Part shown: one piece after another, positions 45,679-59,158 of the stretch
Numbering within the stretch: the stretch's first letter is position 1
Layout: each line of letters opens with the position of its first letter
Source: Anagrus nilaparvatae
Lineage: Eukaryota; Arthropoda; Insecta; Hymenoptera; Mymaridae
Length of the DNA stretch: 64,000 nucleotides
Assembly: GCA_022575985.1 (NCBI GenBank)
Contig: JAKSXM010000014.1
Location: 14,322,001-14,386,000, forward strand
Direction: 5' to 3'
Program-made: the position numbers and the translations under genes
The notes under the pieces: model-generated
Told to the model about the DNA's origin: nothing
The model's input: only the letters and a program-made list of their open reading frames with translations
Database searches by the model: none

Positions 45679-48600
45679 CTGGAATAGTAATAAGTCAAAA
45701 TTTATTAATTATATTATTTATTATAACTTATCTACTAAATATTATAATATCATTTTAAATACATTAAAAATTTATTTTCCAAAAAATGGCGTTATTGGAG
45801 AAGCTTAAACTAAGTTATCAAACATTCACAGTTAATTAAAAGTTTTATTTTAATGTATTACGCCTAAGGGCGCAAAAGTTTTGGTACTATACACTGAAAA
45901 ACTTTTTCACTTGCAGCGTGCGGATTTTTTCCTCTTGTAGCTAAAGGAGCGTTTTTTTTATTGCAGTAACATTAAAGAGTTAAAATTGAATAAACAGTTT
46001 TAATTTAAGTGTAACATCAATAGACAAAAAAAATCCTTACTCATAAATCTATTATTGGACAATACATATCAGTAAAGGCAGTATTAAAAATTTTTTAGAC
46101 AAGCCTGAAGTGCTAAAGCAAGTTAAAGAATTTATTATTGATCTTGAAAAGTCAACGACGAAATAAGAATTGAGCATTTGATGTAAATTACTTTTAAAGC
46201 CTTTCAAGGAAAAAATGTTTTGCCAATTGCAGCATATTATTATGACTTCAAAATTGACAATGGCATTAGCCCCCCCCCCCCCCACAAAAAAAATAATAAA
46301 TTGGGAACAGTTATTACACTTTACTTTGCTTCCTACCAGAAATACAAATGTTACCCGACTTATTTTTACAGCTCACTGTGGATTCACAAAAATTTTTTAA
46401 AAGGCTTTAAATATACCTTGGGATACGTTTTTTTGGTTGCTGGTTTCAAAAATCATGGCACGAATACATAAAAATGTGTTTAAAACCCCTAAATTGGCGA
46501 AAAAACCCTTTTTTTAGGGTAATTTTTCCAATTTTTTGCTAAAAATTCATAAAAAACCCGTGGAAAACTGTTATCTTAATTAGTTCTCGCTAAAAATGTG
46601 ATTTACTGATTGCATATTATATGCAAATAAAGTATTTTCTTACCGTTTAACCCCTATATTAAGATTTCAATTAGCCCAAAATAAGGTTTGAACTAGCCCA
46701 AATATCACAAAAAATAGTATAATTTGTTAAATTTGATGTTTAAAAAAGTTATTGCTTATATTTGATGTAAAATATGATTAGTTTACAAAAAAAGCAAAAT
46801 ATACAACCCCTAGGAATGAGAATCACTCCCCCTAGGGGTTTTATATTTTGTTTTTTTTATTTTACATTAAATATAAGCAATAACTTTGTTAAACATCAAT
46901 TTTAACAAATTATACTATTTTTTTTTTTAATTTGGGGTAGTTCAACCCTTATTTTGGTCTAATGGAAACCTTAATACAAGGTTTAAACGAGAAGAAAATA
47001 CTTCATTTGCATATAATATGCAATCAGTAAATCATATTTTTAGAGAAGTACTAAGATAACAGTTTTCCATTGGTTTTTTATGAGTTTTTAACAAAAAATT
47101 AGGAAAATTACCTAAAAAAAGGGTGTTTTTCGCCAATTTAGGGGTTTTTAGCACATGTTTATGTTCTGGGACCATAATTTTTGAAACCAGTAACCAAAAA
47201 CGTACTCCTAGGCATATTTAAAGCCTTTTAAAAAAATTTTGTGAACCCATTCTGAGCTGCCCTCGTTTTTCAATTTTGAAAAAGCTTCTGATGGAGACTT
47301 GTGCGACCTCTAAAATGTCACCAAACGGGCTGAAATTTGCCATGGTATCTTGGTATCATGTGTACAACAACATACTCCATAAAGAGCTAATTTCAAGTAT
47401 GTAATTTTTTTTAAATCAGCCTAATATATATATATATATATAAACTGCTGGATATCTAAAAGAATGACAGACTTAGAATTTTTAAAATTAAAAATTATTA
47501 ATGTTCATTATGTAGAGGAAGATAAGCCATCTACAATTAGAAAAAAGTCCTTAAATTTTTATTCTTCCTAAATGAAGTCACTTATTAAGTTTCTGCCTCT
47601 TTTGATAGAAAAAAAAATAACATAAGAATGTAAAGTTTGGGAGCTTATCCTTGTTAGAAGACAAATGTTTGACATACTTTTTGAAATCATCATAATATGC
47701 TGCAATCGTCAAAACATTTTTTCCTTGAAAGTCTTTTATTATCTATCCATAAACTACCTTGCATCAAATGCTTAATTATTTAGCTCGCTTTAGCATTATA
47801 CTACAAAATTTTTAAATAGTGCCTTTACTGATATGTATTGTCCAATAAAAGATTTATGAGTAAGAATTTTTTTTTTTAAACTAGCGAACCCTTTGATTTT
47901 TTTGTCTGATTTGATGTTACCCTTATATTGACACTGTTTAAACTTTTAGTCGATTTTAACTCTTGAATGATACTATAATAAAAAAAACATTCTCTAGACA
48001 CAAGAGAAATCCGCTTACCGCAAGCGGAAAATTTTTTCAGTGAATTTAAGATTTAAAAACACAAGAAAATGTTATTTTAATCGTTTTTTTTTAACAAATC
48101 ATATTTTGGAATACGCAGAATTGTATTGCCAGAGAAATTTTGTATGAGCCCAGAAAACCCATTTTTTTTATAAAATTTGTACTTGCGAAAAAATATAAAA
48201 GGCTTGCTTAAAATTTTAAACATTCAAAATACCAGTAAAATTAGAACTATGGTCTACAAAGCTAGAAATTTTTTAACATAATATTATTGTGATGTTTTCG
48301 GTTTAATATATGGCTCATTTTCATTTTTTTTGAAAAAATATCTTACAAAAACTAAAAATAAAAAATTCCTTTTTTAAAGTCCAAACAAGGCTTTTTAGAC
48401 TTTTTTCAACAATATTTATTCAGTGTTGCATAAAAATCACCATAACGAACCTTTTACATCAATTTACTACGTTTTTTCATATAATTATAATGTAAAAAAC
48501 AGCTTAAAACCATTAAAAACCAAAATCGTTACATACGGCCTTAATACATGAATTTTTCTAGGTTTTATGTATTTTAGAGAACAATATCATATATTTTTAA

Positions 48601-51600
48601 AGAATTCTTACTAAAAAAACGAGTTTAGGAGGTAAATTTTAAAAATATTTAATAATTTTAACAAAAATGAGGAACGGTAAAGGCAGGAACGGTAAAGGCT
48701 TTTTTATAGAAAAATCAAAATAATTCGTAGAGAAATGAACAAAAAAACTTTTCCGTTTGGAAAGTAAGTCCCTTCGTTATTTCTGAACTTAAACCCATTT
48801 TGTTTTCCTATTTAACAATCATTTTAAGTGCTCTTGGTGTGAGAATTTTTTGTTTATGTATTTAAGTTGTCATTTATGCGGTTAAAAGGTTTTAAAAATG
48901 TTTTTACGAAGAGAAATCAAATTTAATATAATTAAATTACGTTTTTCATAAAAATTTTGTAAAATCGTGTGACACACCTTCTCACCCTTGTAATAATTAG
49001 TAAAACTAAGTTTAAATTTTTTCTATATGGAAAAAGTTGAACCTTATGATATAGCAATTAAGCCCAAAACAAAAATTTTTGAAAATTAATCGATAGGTGT
49101 GAGTGACAGACACTCAAAGTATAGGAATCTCCTTTGTGACAGGGAACGGTAAAGGCTTTTTTGCTATATTTTTATGTTTTATAGTAGTTAAAACATTAAA
49201 TTATGTTGATTTTTATGGTGTACCATCGAAAACTAATTGAAATTGAAAATTTAAAAAAAAAAAATTTTTAAATCAATGCATCTGTTAGTCGGAAACGTGT
49301 TGTACGTCATTATTGCAAAAAAAACGATAATGAGCCATATATTTACTTTACAAGAGATAAAAAAGAGATAAAACATATTTGACGAGATTTGACGTGAGGT
49401 AAGTAACAATAAGTTTTTACCGATTTTACAATCCCGCCAACGAGTGATGATTCTTTCATCCCGTTATGAAGCACATAGTTTTTTATCTTAAGATGTTAAT
49501 TGGTGCACTTGATGCAAAAAAAAATTGCATATGTATTATGTATTCAATAATTTACTTATAAAAAACAAATATTCAAAGCATATGATAACACAGGCCCACA
49601 AAAAAGAAGTCGAAACTCAGAAGGTAGACCTGACTGACTATACTTTTTTTGGTATTCTAAAACCATATTTGCCATCAGAAATTCGATTTGATAGTCCAAT
49701 TTCCCCCCAGCACCCCCTGTATGCTCATGGGGGGGTTAAAAATAAGTTTTGTATAAAAATTTAAAATTAGTGCATATTTTTAGATATTTTGGTGTAAACT
49801 AAAAATATTTATGCGAACTGTTTTCGAACCCCATATCAGCCCTAGTATCGGTAAGTAGAACCCCTGGGGGTCTAAAACTAGTTTTTAGTAAAAATTTAAA
49901 GCTAATGTAAATTCTTTAGTTTTTTTTCTATAGGAAAACTAAAAATCTTTTTGCAAATTTTTTCCAATTGTGATCTTTATACTTAATTTTTCAAGAATTA
50001 TACTTTTTATATTAGGTTTTTTTCTTGACGCCTTAAACTCTAAGGTAGCCAAACTTGACCAGCCACCGTTGCTAGGGTCATTTGCACTGCAAACCCCCCA
50101 TGCATCTTAAACTTTTTCTGCTTTACAAATTAAAAACAGGTTGTATAAGGATATTTAATTCTGCTACATGAAAATAGCTAAAAACAGGCAGTTATTTCAA
50201 ATTTTTACAAGAAATCAATTTTTGGACTGCAGAGGGTGCCGTAACCGATACAAGGGATGGTTTAGGTGCTCGCCAGGAGTCAGAAAAAGATTGCTTAAAT
50301 ATTTCCAATTTGCCTACACCAAAATACCAAAGAATATGCATTAATTTTAATTTTTTACTAAAAATCAGTTTCTGACCTCTTGGGGGTATGGTAACCCAAA
50401 TTAGGAGTGGTTTAGGTGCTTATATGGGGTTCGAAAACACCAAAATATCTAAGATGCACTGATTTTAAATTTGTATACAAAACTTATTTTTAACCCTTCC
50501 ATGAGCATACAGAAGGGTGCATGGGGGAAAATTGACAATCAAATCAAATTACTGATAGCAAATATGGTTTTAGAACACCAAAAAACGTACAGACAGTCAG
50601 GTCTACCTTCTGGGATTCGACTTTTTTTTTGTGGTCATGTGTAATCAAACTTTAGACTTATCAACATTTAGAAGTCATTGGAAGTCATTATACTCCAAGT
50701 CAAACTCAACATTCCCAATTAATAGAAGATAACCAGTCAACTGAATCAACATCAAAATAAAAATAATCCTGATAAAAAAAAGATAAAGAGCCGTAGGAAT
50801 TACAGGTAATAATAGAAACTCCCAAGCGGAAGAAATTGATAAAGTTGGATATGACTTTAGTGAAGCCTCTTCCCCTTACAATTTTACTCATTCGTTTAAA
50901 TCTAATAAAAAATCTTATAATAAAAGTAAAACTTATAATCTTCGCAAAAATAATTCGCTCAGTTATAATAACAAAATCACAATAAATTAATAACATTCTA
51001 AGTTCAAATCTATACTGTTTCATTGATGTTCCTAATTTAATTTATCGGTAACATGGCTCCAGCAGGGTATAAATAGTTAGAACTCCAATTTCACAACCAC
51101 ATCTATTATTGTACAGATAGTTTTGATAATATACAAGACTAAAGTAGTGCACCTAATGGAGGAGTACGTATAGCGGTTAATTAATATTTAAGATCAAAGA
51201 GATTGAATATAGATTATCTTGAAACTAATGCTGATCGCTTATTTATTGAAGTAGATTAAAATTCTCAAAAATGGATATGTGTTTCATACTTTTCAACACA
51301 TTTTGCTATTAAAAATTATCTTGATTTTATATCCATTATGGGTGGGATCTATGATAAAATCCGAAAGTCATTTGTCCAATAACGATTTATGAGTAAGAAT
51401 TTTTTTTTGGACCTGGCACAAAAACATAGGAAATGGCCGTACAGTATTTTGATATGTTGTTATTCAAGTCATCCTGATCAAATGTTCTCATGGGCACCGA
51501 GCTCCAAAATCAATATTTTGGCAGCTGCCAAGCTCCAAAGTTCCGTGGCTACAAAATAGCTAAAGTTCTATGACTCAGTTATTAATCTTTTTAAACAATT

Positions 51601-54377
51601 TTTTTATTTATTTTATTAATATATTTTATATTATTGATGTCATTGAGTTCTAATCTGCTGTCAAATTCCTAAAATTGACAGTTTACAACTGTCAAATAGA
51701 TGGCAAATACTCTTTTAAACCTCAAACAATGAGCTAAATACTTCAATATGCCACAGATATCACTGATTACAAGCATGCAATCATACATACATTTATATTA
51801 ACTTTTAAAAGTTTTTTTTATGCATCAAAAATTTTTGAAAAAAAATTTTCAAAAAATTAATTATCAGATTCGAGATATCGAGTAAAAATCGTATTTTCAA
51901 ATATAAGTACTTTCATGGAAATAAATTAGGTATTAAATCCAAATTAAACAACAAAAAAAATAGTTTGAGATTTTTTGATGAAAAAATTTAAAAAAAAAAT
52001 AATTAGGCCTTAATTCCATAATGGTTGTGAAATATCACTGGTTACAATATTTTCAGATATTAGTACTTTAATGGAATTAAATGAGGTATTACATCCAAAT
52101 AAAAAAAAAAAAAGTAGTTTGAGATTTTTTGATGAAAAAATTTTTGGAAAAAAAATTAGGTCTTAATTCCACAATGGTTGAGAAATTTCACCGGTTACAT
52201 ACACACATACATAAACACACACACGCATACAGACTTTTTTAAAAACCGGTTTTTTAGCTTCCTGAGGTCCCAAAACGTGCTTAAATGCCAAAAAATCAAA
52301 AATCAAAATTTGAACCATCACAAAGGTTCCTCATTGAGGAACCAAAAAATTATGACTCGTTTTTTTTACTTTTCTTACAAAAGTCCAAAACACAAAAATG
52401 GCTGCAAAAAATCGAGATTTTGCTCTGGGAGGCTAAAAATTGGGCTGGTGACTTATTTTTGGTAGTAATTTCAGATAAAAACACTTTGGGGCAGATTTGA
52501 AGACCCGACCATACAAATGGCCCTCACTTCATGTAAATCTACCCATTAAAAGGAGTGGGAAAATTATTGTCTGTAACATATATGTATATATGACTATAAT
52601 CAACAAAATTTTTTTAATTAATCAAAGTGTCCTATTAGAGTATAGTGGATTACGTCGCTGTTTGTCAATGCAGAGGTCTATGGATCGAATCCCGGAGAGG
52701 TCTCAAAATTTTTCATGAATTTTTTTAATAGATATTTAAGGAGTTATGACCCCAATTGGAAATGACGGAACTGAATGAAGCAGAAAAATTTTAAAGACTC
52801 GCAAAATCTATTTTGTTCCAAATCTTTGATACTAGCTGTAATTCTGAAATGTTTTTTTTTGCAAAAATAGGCTTTTGTTTTAATGGTTATTTGAAGCGCA
52901 TCTAAGATTTTTTATCTAAAAAGACGATATTCACGGATTAAGAAAAACATAATAATAAGACCCTTACACAAAAAATTAAAACTCACCCCTAAAGTATAAA
53001 AAAGGCGTCAGTGTGATTTGAAAGATAGCTTAACAAATTCTACCTCACAACGAAAAGTCTTAAATCTTCCTCCGTCCGCAGGCGGCCTATCCAACTTAGA
53101 GAATATTTTTTTAAATAAATTAATATTCTCTAAATTAATATTATTATTCCTGCTCGATAGCTGGAGCAATTCAATGGCCTAAATACCAGGATAAAGACTG
53201 AGAAGTCTACTTGGGAGTAATAGGTGGGTTAATAAATAAATAAATAATTGGTGTCTTGGAGGCTCCATATAATATTAGCATGTTCCATAACCAATTGTTG
53301 TGTTATCAGACAAATCAGTTATAAGCTTTTTTTACAAAATAAATTGATCTTTAAGTAATAAATGTGATTAAAGGTATTAAAATTTAAATTGACCTAGGAA
53401 AACAAAACATTATACCTAAATTTTAGCAGAGAAAAAGACTACTTTCTTACTTTTTTTTGTAAAATATTTTTAATAAAACTTCGCATTCGACTAAAGTATT
53501 TTTTTTTCGTCGTTCTCTTAAGTAATGATCTATGTATTTGCTATTTTCAAAGACACGTTAAACAACGGGGAAAAATATATGGCTCAAACTTTTCTTACTG
53601 TCACTAACTGTAATCACTCAGAAAAACAACTGCATAGAAGTGAAACCTTGTTTAACAAATAGGTATTTTACAATACGTTTAAAGAATGGTTTATTTTTGA
53701 TTATTACTCAGACACGTGTTAACAATATAAAAAAATAAAGAATTTGACCTAGTCGAAATCTATATTTCGTCCTTTGAAATATACTGATATTTACCTTTTA
53801 TGATATATGCATAGGCAAGGTAGGCGTGCTATCACGTTTCCAGGTTCAAGATCTTCTAAACATATGACACATTCTCCTTTTTCATCAGCCAATATATCTT
53901 CTGTAATTTAATAAGTAAATTTCATTTAATTTAAAATTTGAATAATTATTCAAATAAATTATAAAATTGCTTGTTTTATTTGTTTTTTTCTTTTTTGTTA
54001 TATAAAAAAAAATTGATTTTGGAAAATCAATACAGAATAAAATAGCAAATGTACTATTTTAATAGTTGGAATATTTGAAATATGTCGTATTATTTATTTA
54101 TCTGAATTGCGTATTTTATAAAGAAAATTTTAATTACCATTGTACGTCAAGCGTGGTTTTGTCAAACACATCACAAGGTGGCATTCTATGTCATCTGGCA
54201 AGATAAATTTTGAGCATACTGGGCATTTTAGACCTAAATAAAAACAATTTTCTATTAAAACGACTTGAATAATTAAAATTATTAAAATTTTCTACCATAA
54301 AAAACTCTTCTAACAGTGTGTGCAGGTACTATATCAGTTTCTGGGTCGTGTAAGCACGAACTTATAATTATTCCCAT
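45621..54377 (-). CDS. ZNRF-type RING E3 ubiquitin ligase, 4 exons
   Basis: Transfers ubiquitin from an E2 to substrates; vertebrate ZNRF1/2 sit on endosomal, lysosomal and synaptic membranes through N-myristate. The exons are 54377-54296, 54233-54138, 53900-53795 and 45678-45621 (minus), joining in frame to 113 residues with good splice sites. Gly2 in MGIIISSC and Cys8 fit myristoylation with possible palmitoylation. A zinc finger follows at about residues 30-51 (CPVC...ECHLVMC), then the conserved CLTKPRLTYN linker. The RING starts CVICLED, continues through IARLPCLCIYHKSCIDKWF and ends VNRSCPEHPGD, the family signature. The N-terminal region is only about 28 residues, far shorter than in vertebrate members. 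The last intron is 8.1 kb and carries two large fold-back elements. No gene symbol is assigned because the insect orthologue name is uncertain. Confidence 0.9.
45892..48042. mobile_element. 2.15-kb fold-back element in ZNRF intron
   Basis: Two arms of about 900-1,050 bp in inverted orientation meet near 46820, where CCCCTAGG and CCTAGGGG flank the turn. Ends are CACTGAAAAA / TTTTTTCAGTG, a variant of the CACTGAGAAAA ends elsewhere. Blocks match across both arms, such as ATTGGACAATACATATCAGT and its complement. No transposase. Confidence 0.85.
49583..50645. mobile_element. 1.06-kb fold-back element in ZNRF intron
   Basis: The arms are inverted copies: AGAAGGTAGACCTGACTG near 49618 pairs with CAGTCAGGTCTACCTTCT near 50598, and the blocks further in also pair, centred near 50115. 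No gene inside. Confidence 0.75.
51110..51370 (+). pseudogene. LINE endonuclease remnant
   Basis: With stops ignored one reads GGVRIAVN, LETNADRLFIEVD and KWICVSYFSTHFA, the order seen in LINE endonucleases. Several stop codons. It ends at 51373 against a 30-bp piece of the 45892 fold-back family. Confidence 0.5.
51890..52200 (+). repeat. Two-copy tandem repeat, period about 154 bp
   Basis: TAGTTTGAGATTTTTTGATG recurs 154 bases apart (51961, 52115), with matching flanks. Confidence 0.8.
52628..52703 (+). other. tRNA-like (SINE-type) segment
   Basis: GTATAGTGGATTACGTCG resembles an A box and GGATCGAATCCC a B box at tRNA spacing. No good acceptor stem; a tRNA-derived SINE fragment is most likely. 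Confidence 0.45.
53795..53900 (-). CDS. ZNRF exon 3
   Basis: Acceptor attacag, donor ag|gtaaat. Codes for the first RING cysteines and CLCIYHK. Confidence 0.9.
54138..54233 (-). CDS. ZNRF exon 2
   Basis: Acceptor tttatttag, donor g|gtaatt. Codes for LKCPVCSKFILPDDIECH and the LTKPRLTYN linker. Confidence 0.9.
54296..54377 (-). CDS. ZNRF exon 1
   Basis: ATG at 54377-54375, giving the MG start; donor g|gtagaa after VRRVFY. Phase 1. Confidence 0.85.
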
Positions 54378-55368
54378 TATAAATTTTTAGAAAACTAAAT
54401 TCACCCATTATAAAAATTATTCATAAACGTTTTAAACACTATTATTTAAATAAAAAGAAAATTTTAAAAATTGAATTTCAGTATTTTTATTAGAAAAATA
54501 CTTTCTTTTATAAAGTAAAAATTTTGCTACCAGGTGTAAGTAAATTGATTCCATTGATTATATATATATACGCGTCTACGCGGTCATTAGTTGCCAGGCC
54601 AACTACCTCAACAACTTACTCCAAACAAATTCCTTATTTAACCCCCACGCTCGATGATTATCTACAATTTACTACATCCCTTCTTATATTATTATTTAAA
54701 TATTTATTCCATTTTATCCAACAATGATTTTATACAATAATATTAATTTAAACTATTCCACAAATCAGCTTATAAATTATATTAATAATAAGGTAATGTG
54801 GCTTAAAATCCAGCCTCTTTACTAATACCGTTTTTAGAAATTATCATTATTTGACATTCTTTTTATTTCGTGAGTAATATCAAATCCTAATTTATATTCG
54901 AAACAAAATTTTATGCTAAATTGAGCCCACTACATTTAGGGATAGGTCTGGACAGGTATACAACTCGGTTAATATCGCTTTGAATCTGATCTTTCAACAT
55001 AAAATGTCCTTCTGAACAAATAAAAAGTTACACCCTAAGTAATTTTCCGCAGAATCCAAATTTTTGTCAGATTTTTAATTGGTCAAGTGACTTTATGGTA
55101 AATTTACAATTTTTAAATGCTGTTACTTTTGGATCTATAGAGCTTTCAAAATTCAATAACTCATTAATTTTACTTTTATATGAAAAAATTTGAAATTTAA
55201 GATGTGTGATTTAAGCGCTGCTAGAAGATTTTTCATCCATACATATAGATGGCATATGCTTTCGACAAAATCGCATACTGCTGATTTATTGCGTATTAGC
55301 ATTTACAGGCTTTTTTTAGTTCCTGCAGGAATCATATTCTGCTTCAATTTAAAATTTTTTTTCATTAA
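54378..55368. other. 5' flank of ZNRF, no gene seen
   Basis: AT-rich. It presumably includes the ZNRF promoter and 5' leader, but no core element can be singled out. Confidence 0.4.
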
Positions 55369-55370
55369 TA

Positions 55371-55952
55371 CTGCCGTACAGGAGTAAAAAGGCAATATCT
55401 CACTTTTAACTCATTTCGAGATATTTAAAGAAACGCGTTTCGGTTAATTTTGAAAGGTTTATATACAATTTAAAAAAAATTTATATGTTTCTAAGGTAAT
55501 TAAGACATGTTCTTTTCATTGGTGAAAAAATTTTTCCAAAATTTCCACTCCTTATATGAAAAACAAGAGATATGCAAAAATAGCAGCGCTAAATCGGCTT
55601 ATAATACAGGAGAAGAAAAGCAATATCGAGATATGCGTTTTATATAAAGAGATATTGCCTTTCTTCTCCTGTATTGAAATATTTTTTTCCATGCGCGCTG
55701 TTCTACCGTACAGGAGAAGAAAAGCAATATCTCGAGATAAGCATTTATTACATGTATTTTTTTTTTATTCCATGTTAAATTTTATCAAATACATGAAACC
55801 TTCGAGATATGCAGTGCTAACTTTTTTGTTATCAGTGATATCAAAATAATTTTTGCACCACTGGATAGATTTTTTTTTCACGATTATGCACATATAAAAA
55901 TCTCATTTTTCATAAAATCTCGAGATATTGCCTTTTTACTCCTGTACGGCAG
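55371..55952. mobile_element. TA-flanked MITE with CTGCCGTACAGG ends
   Basis: Inverted ends CTGCCGTACAGGAGTAAAAA, with TA on both sides. Three more internal copies of a TACAGGAGAAGAAAAGCAAT-type end occur near 55605, 55650 and 55706, in both orientations. Consistent with a Tc1/mariner-type derivative with internal duplications. Confidence 0.75.
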
Positions 55953-55961
55953 TATAGGTAT

Positions 55962-56133
55962 ACGCTGCAAAAAATATCTACTTTATTACTTTCTGGCGAT
56001 CTTTTTTTCGCTTTTAATGAAAAACTATGTGTTGCACACGGAAAAAAATATACGAAATTTTACTTTCAATGCTGTCTGCTGAAAGCCAAATTCTATTTTT
56101 ACCCTTGTTGAACAAATAGATATTAAAGCTATA
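55962..56133 (+). repeat. Dispersed repeat family A, copy 3
   Basis: Same as 7348-7520; the 1.2-kb element at 56134 cuts its right side off. Confidence 0.75.
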
Positions 56134-57360
56134 CATGGTGACCTGGAAGCGTTTTATTATGCGATCAAAATGACAAAAAAAACTGTATGTTAGGGTCTTT
56201 TCTACACTAAAAAATGTCTACGAATTTTCTATCCGGACCTTCTATATCCAGCTACTTTAAGCTTTTGCTGTCAATATTTTCATAATTTGAATAATGATTT
56301 GAATTTTTTTATAAGACTGGCTTTTTTTTCGAAGTATCCGGGATTCCTAACGCGCCTGCAGAACTCGAAAATATAAGTAAAAAAAATAAGTTTCCCGTTG
56401 GATTTAGACCAAAACATTGATTTTTGAGCCCACGATAGTTCTCGAAAGTTTTTTTTTGGTCTCCTCAAAATTTTGGGATTTTCTTAAAACTTTCAGTTTT
56501 TCTAGTGGATTTAAATACTGTTTTAGATTATGTTTAAATTAATATCCCGTAGTATTTTTTCCCCAGGAATCCGATGACACCATTTATTTTAGCTTTTGAG
56601 CACGTTGTACAGGAGAAAAATCGATTTTATTTGTTTTTAGGGTCTTAATTTTAAGGAAGTCTATTAAAAAAGGTTTGCAGTTTTCAAAAGAAGTATTTCT
56701 GAATATTATTTACAAAAGGGTCTTGTATATTTTTTCCTCAGTAATTCGATGAAACTATTTATTTTAGCTTATTATTATTAGCTTTTGACCACGTTTTATA
56801 GGAGAAAAATCGATTTTATTCGTTTTTAGGGTCTCAATTTTAAGGAAGCCAATCACGAAAGTTTATTAGTTTACAAAATAAATTATTCTGAATATTACTT
56901 ACTAAAGGGACTTATGTATTTTCTCCCCAGGAATCCGATGAAACCATTTATTTTCGCTTTTCATCACCTCTTATATGAGAAAAATCTATTTTTGTCGTGT
57001 TTCAGGGTCCCAATTTCAAGGAAATTCATTATAAAAGTTAGTTTTATTAGTTTTCAAAATATGTTTTTCTGAATATTATTTACAAGAGGATCTTGTATAT
57101 TTTTTCCCCAGAAATTCGACCACGTCTTATATGAGAACAATCGAATTTTGTCGTTTTTCAGGGTTATAATTTTAAGGAAATCCATTATAAAAATCAAGAC
57201 AATATTGAAAATAGGAAAATATTAATAGCAATCGCTTAGAGTAGCTAGATATTAGGTCCGGATAGAAAATTCGTAGACATTTTTTAGTGTAGAAAACACC
57301 CCACCATACAGTTTTTTTTGTCATTTTTATCGCATAATAAAACGCTTCCAGGTCACCGTG
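56134..57360. mobile_element. 1.2-kb element with inverted ends and internal tandem array
   Basis: The ends are inverted repeats of about 130 bp (CATGGTGACCTGGAAGCG at left, CACGGTGACCTGGAAGCG at right), flanked by TA. The inside carries about four copies of a roughly 180-bp unit (positions near 56561, 56736, 56925 and 57106). No transposase. Confidence 0.8.
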
Positions 57361-58332
57361 TATAATTCTTCGTTCTTCCTTTCATATCTTGTTTATTATA
57401 TTATAGGGTAAAAGATTAATAGACAGGTAAAAATTTTCTATAAATTTGAAACATGAACGAAAATTGATGATTTTGAAAGTTAACTAATTATATGAGAAAA
57501 AAATAAGCATTTGATGTATTCGCGAGTGTATTCACTACCATGCAGTTAGAAAATTAAATATATACGTGGTTCAATTTAAACCAAACCGACGTAAGATGCA
57601 TGATCAGGTCTTCAAATCGGTTCCAAAGTATTTTTTCCCGAAATTACTACTAACAATAAGCCTCCAAATCAATTTTTGGCTCATAAGGTTCAGTACTTGA
57701 TTTTCGGCGGCCATTTTTGTGTTTTGGACTCTTATAAAAAAAGTAACAAAAATAAGAAAAAAATTTTCTACTAAATAACTCATATTTACATGAAAAACTT
57801 TTTTCTCAAAGGCTTCAAATGTAAAGTAAATATTTTTATCTGAATCACAGTTTTTCTGTGGGAAATCGATATCCAGAATTTGGAAATCGTTTATAATGGT
57901 TGCAAATATGTATTAAGAAAAATATTTTCAAATATTTCAACCATTCTGAATTATTCTGAATCACTCTCATCATAGTTTTTTTTTTTTAATTTTACTAGAA
58001 AATCGTTAATATTGTATAAAAAATTTTTTGAAATATCTTAGAGCGGCTGAAAATATAAAGAAAAATATTTTAAAAGATCTGAATCATTCTTAATTAATTT
58101 GAACTATGGTTTTCTTTTTGTTGTTTTGTTGGAACTCGTAAAAATGGTATGGCAATTTTGGCAAATCACCTAAAATAGTTGAAAATAAAAAGAAAAATAT
58201 GTAAGAAGGTCTGAATCAATCTAAATCACTCTGAATCATTCTGAAGCATAGACTTTTTTTGTGTGAAGTTGTGTGGAGTAACTAAATACACCGTGGTTTA
58301 TATACGTAATTTCCACCGAGTCCTTTACGTTA

Positions 58333-58740
58333 TTTTATACTTCACCTTGTTAAATAATTAGTGTCTGGTACTTTAATTAAAAAAATATTTATAATAAAAT
58401 CATAATTATATCATTAACATCTTAAATATTTTTTCGCTATGACTTGAATATAACTGTGATCAGCTTCGATATCTCAGAAAAGGTTAGTACTTATTTTTAA
58501 TCACGACACATCATTTTTAGCTTTGCGCATGCGTTCCTTATAACTGTTGAGTTCAAAATTATATCTATGCTCTTGATCGTTTCACAAAAAAGCATACTAA
58601 ATCATGCTTATTCAACTTTGTTTCTCCTAGAACAGTTATGAGCGTACGATCGCGTAAATACAAAATAAAGATGTGAATTGCCATCTATGCGCGGGATAGT
58701 TAGACACTAATTATATGCAAGGTGAAGTATAAAATATAAT
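58333..58740. mobile_element. MITE with TATTTTATACTTCACCTTG ends
   Basis: Inverted ends TATTTTATACTTCACCTTG plus AATTAGTGTCT on both sides, about 400 bp apart. No gene. The target duplication is unclear. Confidence 0.65.
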
Positions 58741-59158
58741 ACTAGGTTAGGATCAAAATGATCAAAATGCATTTTCAAAATATATTTATATTTTTAGTAT
58801 ATTAGTTTTACATGTCTAATATACTAAAAATATTAACTTATCTAAAATATTAAAAAAAAAATAAATATACAAACAAAATTATAACGCATATATTATTATT
58901 TTTTTATTCTAAAAAAACATGTTATTGTAAGTAGGTATACAAAATAACATATAGCAAAAAATTTTTTTTAAACGGCAAATCTCTAAAAATCGCTGCACAC
59001 GCTGATTTTATGTAATTCACCGAGTTGGTAGCGTCACACGAACAACATTGTTTCTCTATAATACCAAGTATATTGTACTTGTGAACGTTGGTGCTGCCAC
59101 TATACCAAACGCGGCTCCGTGTAGAATATAGGAAAATTACTTGCTTTTCTTCTATTAA

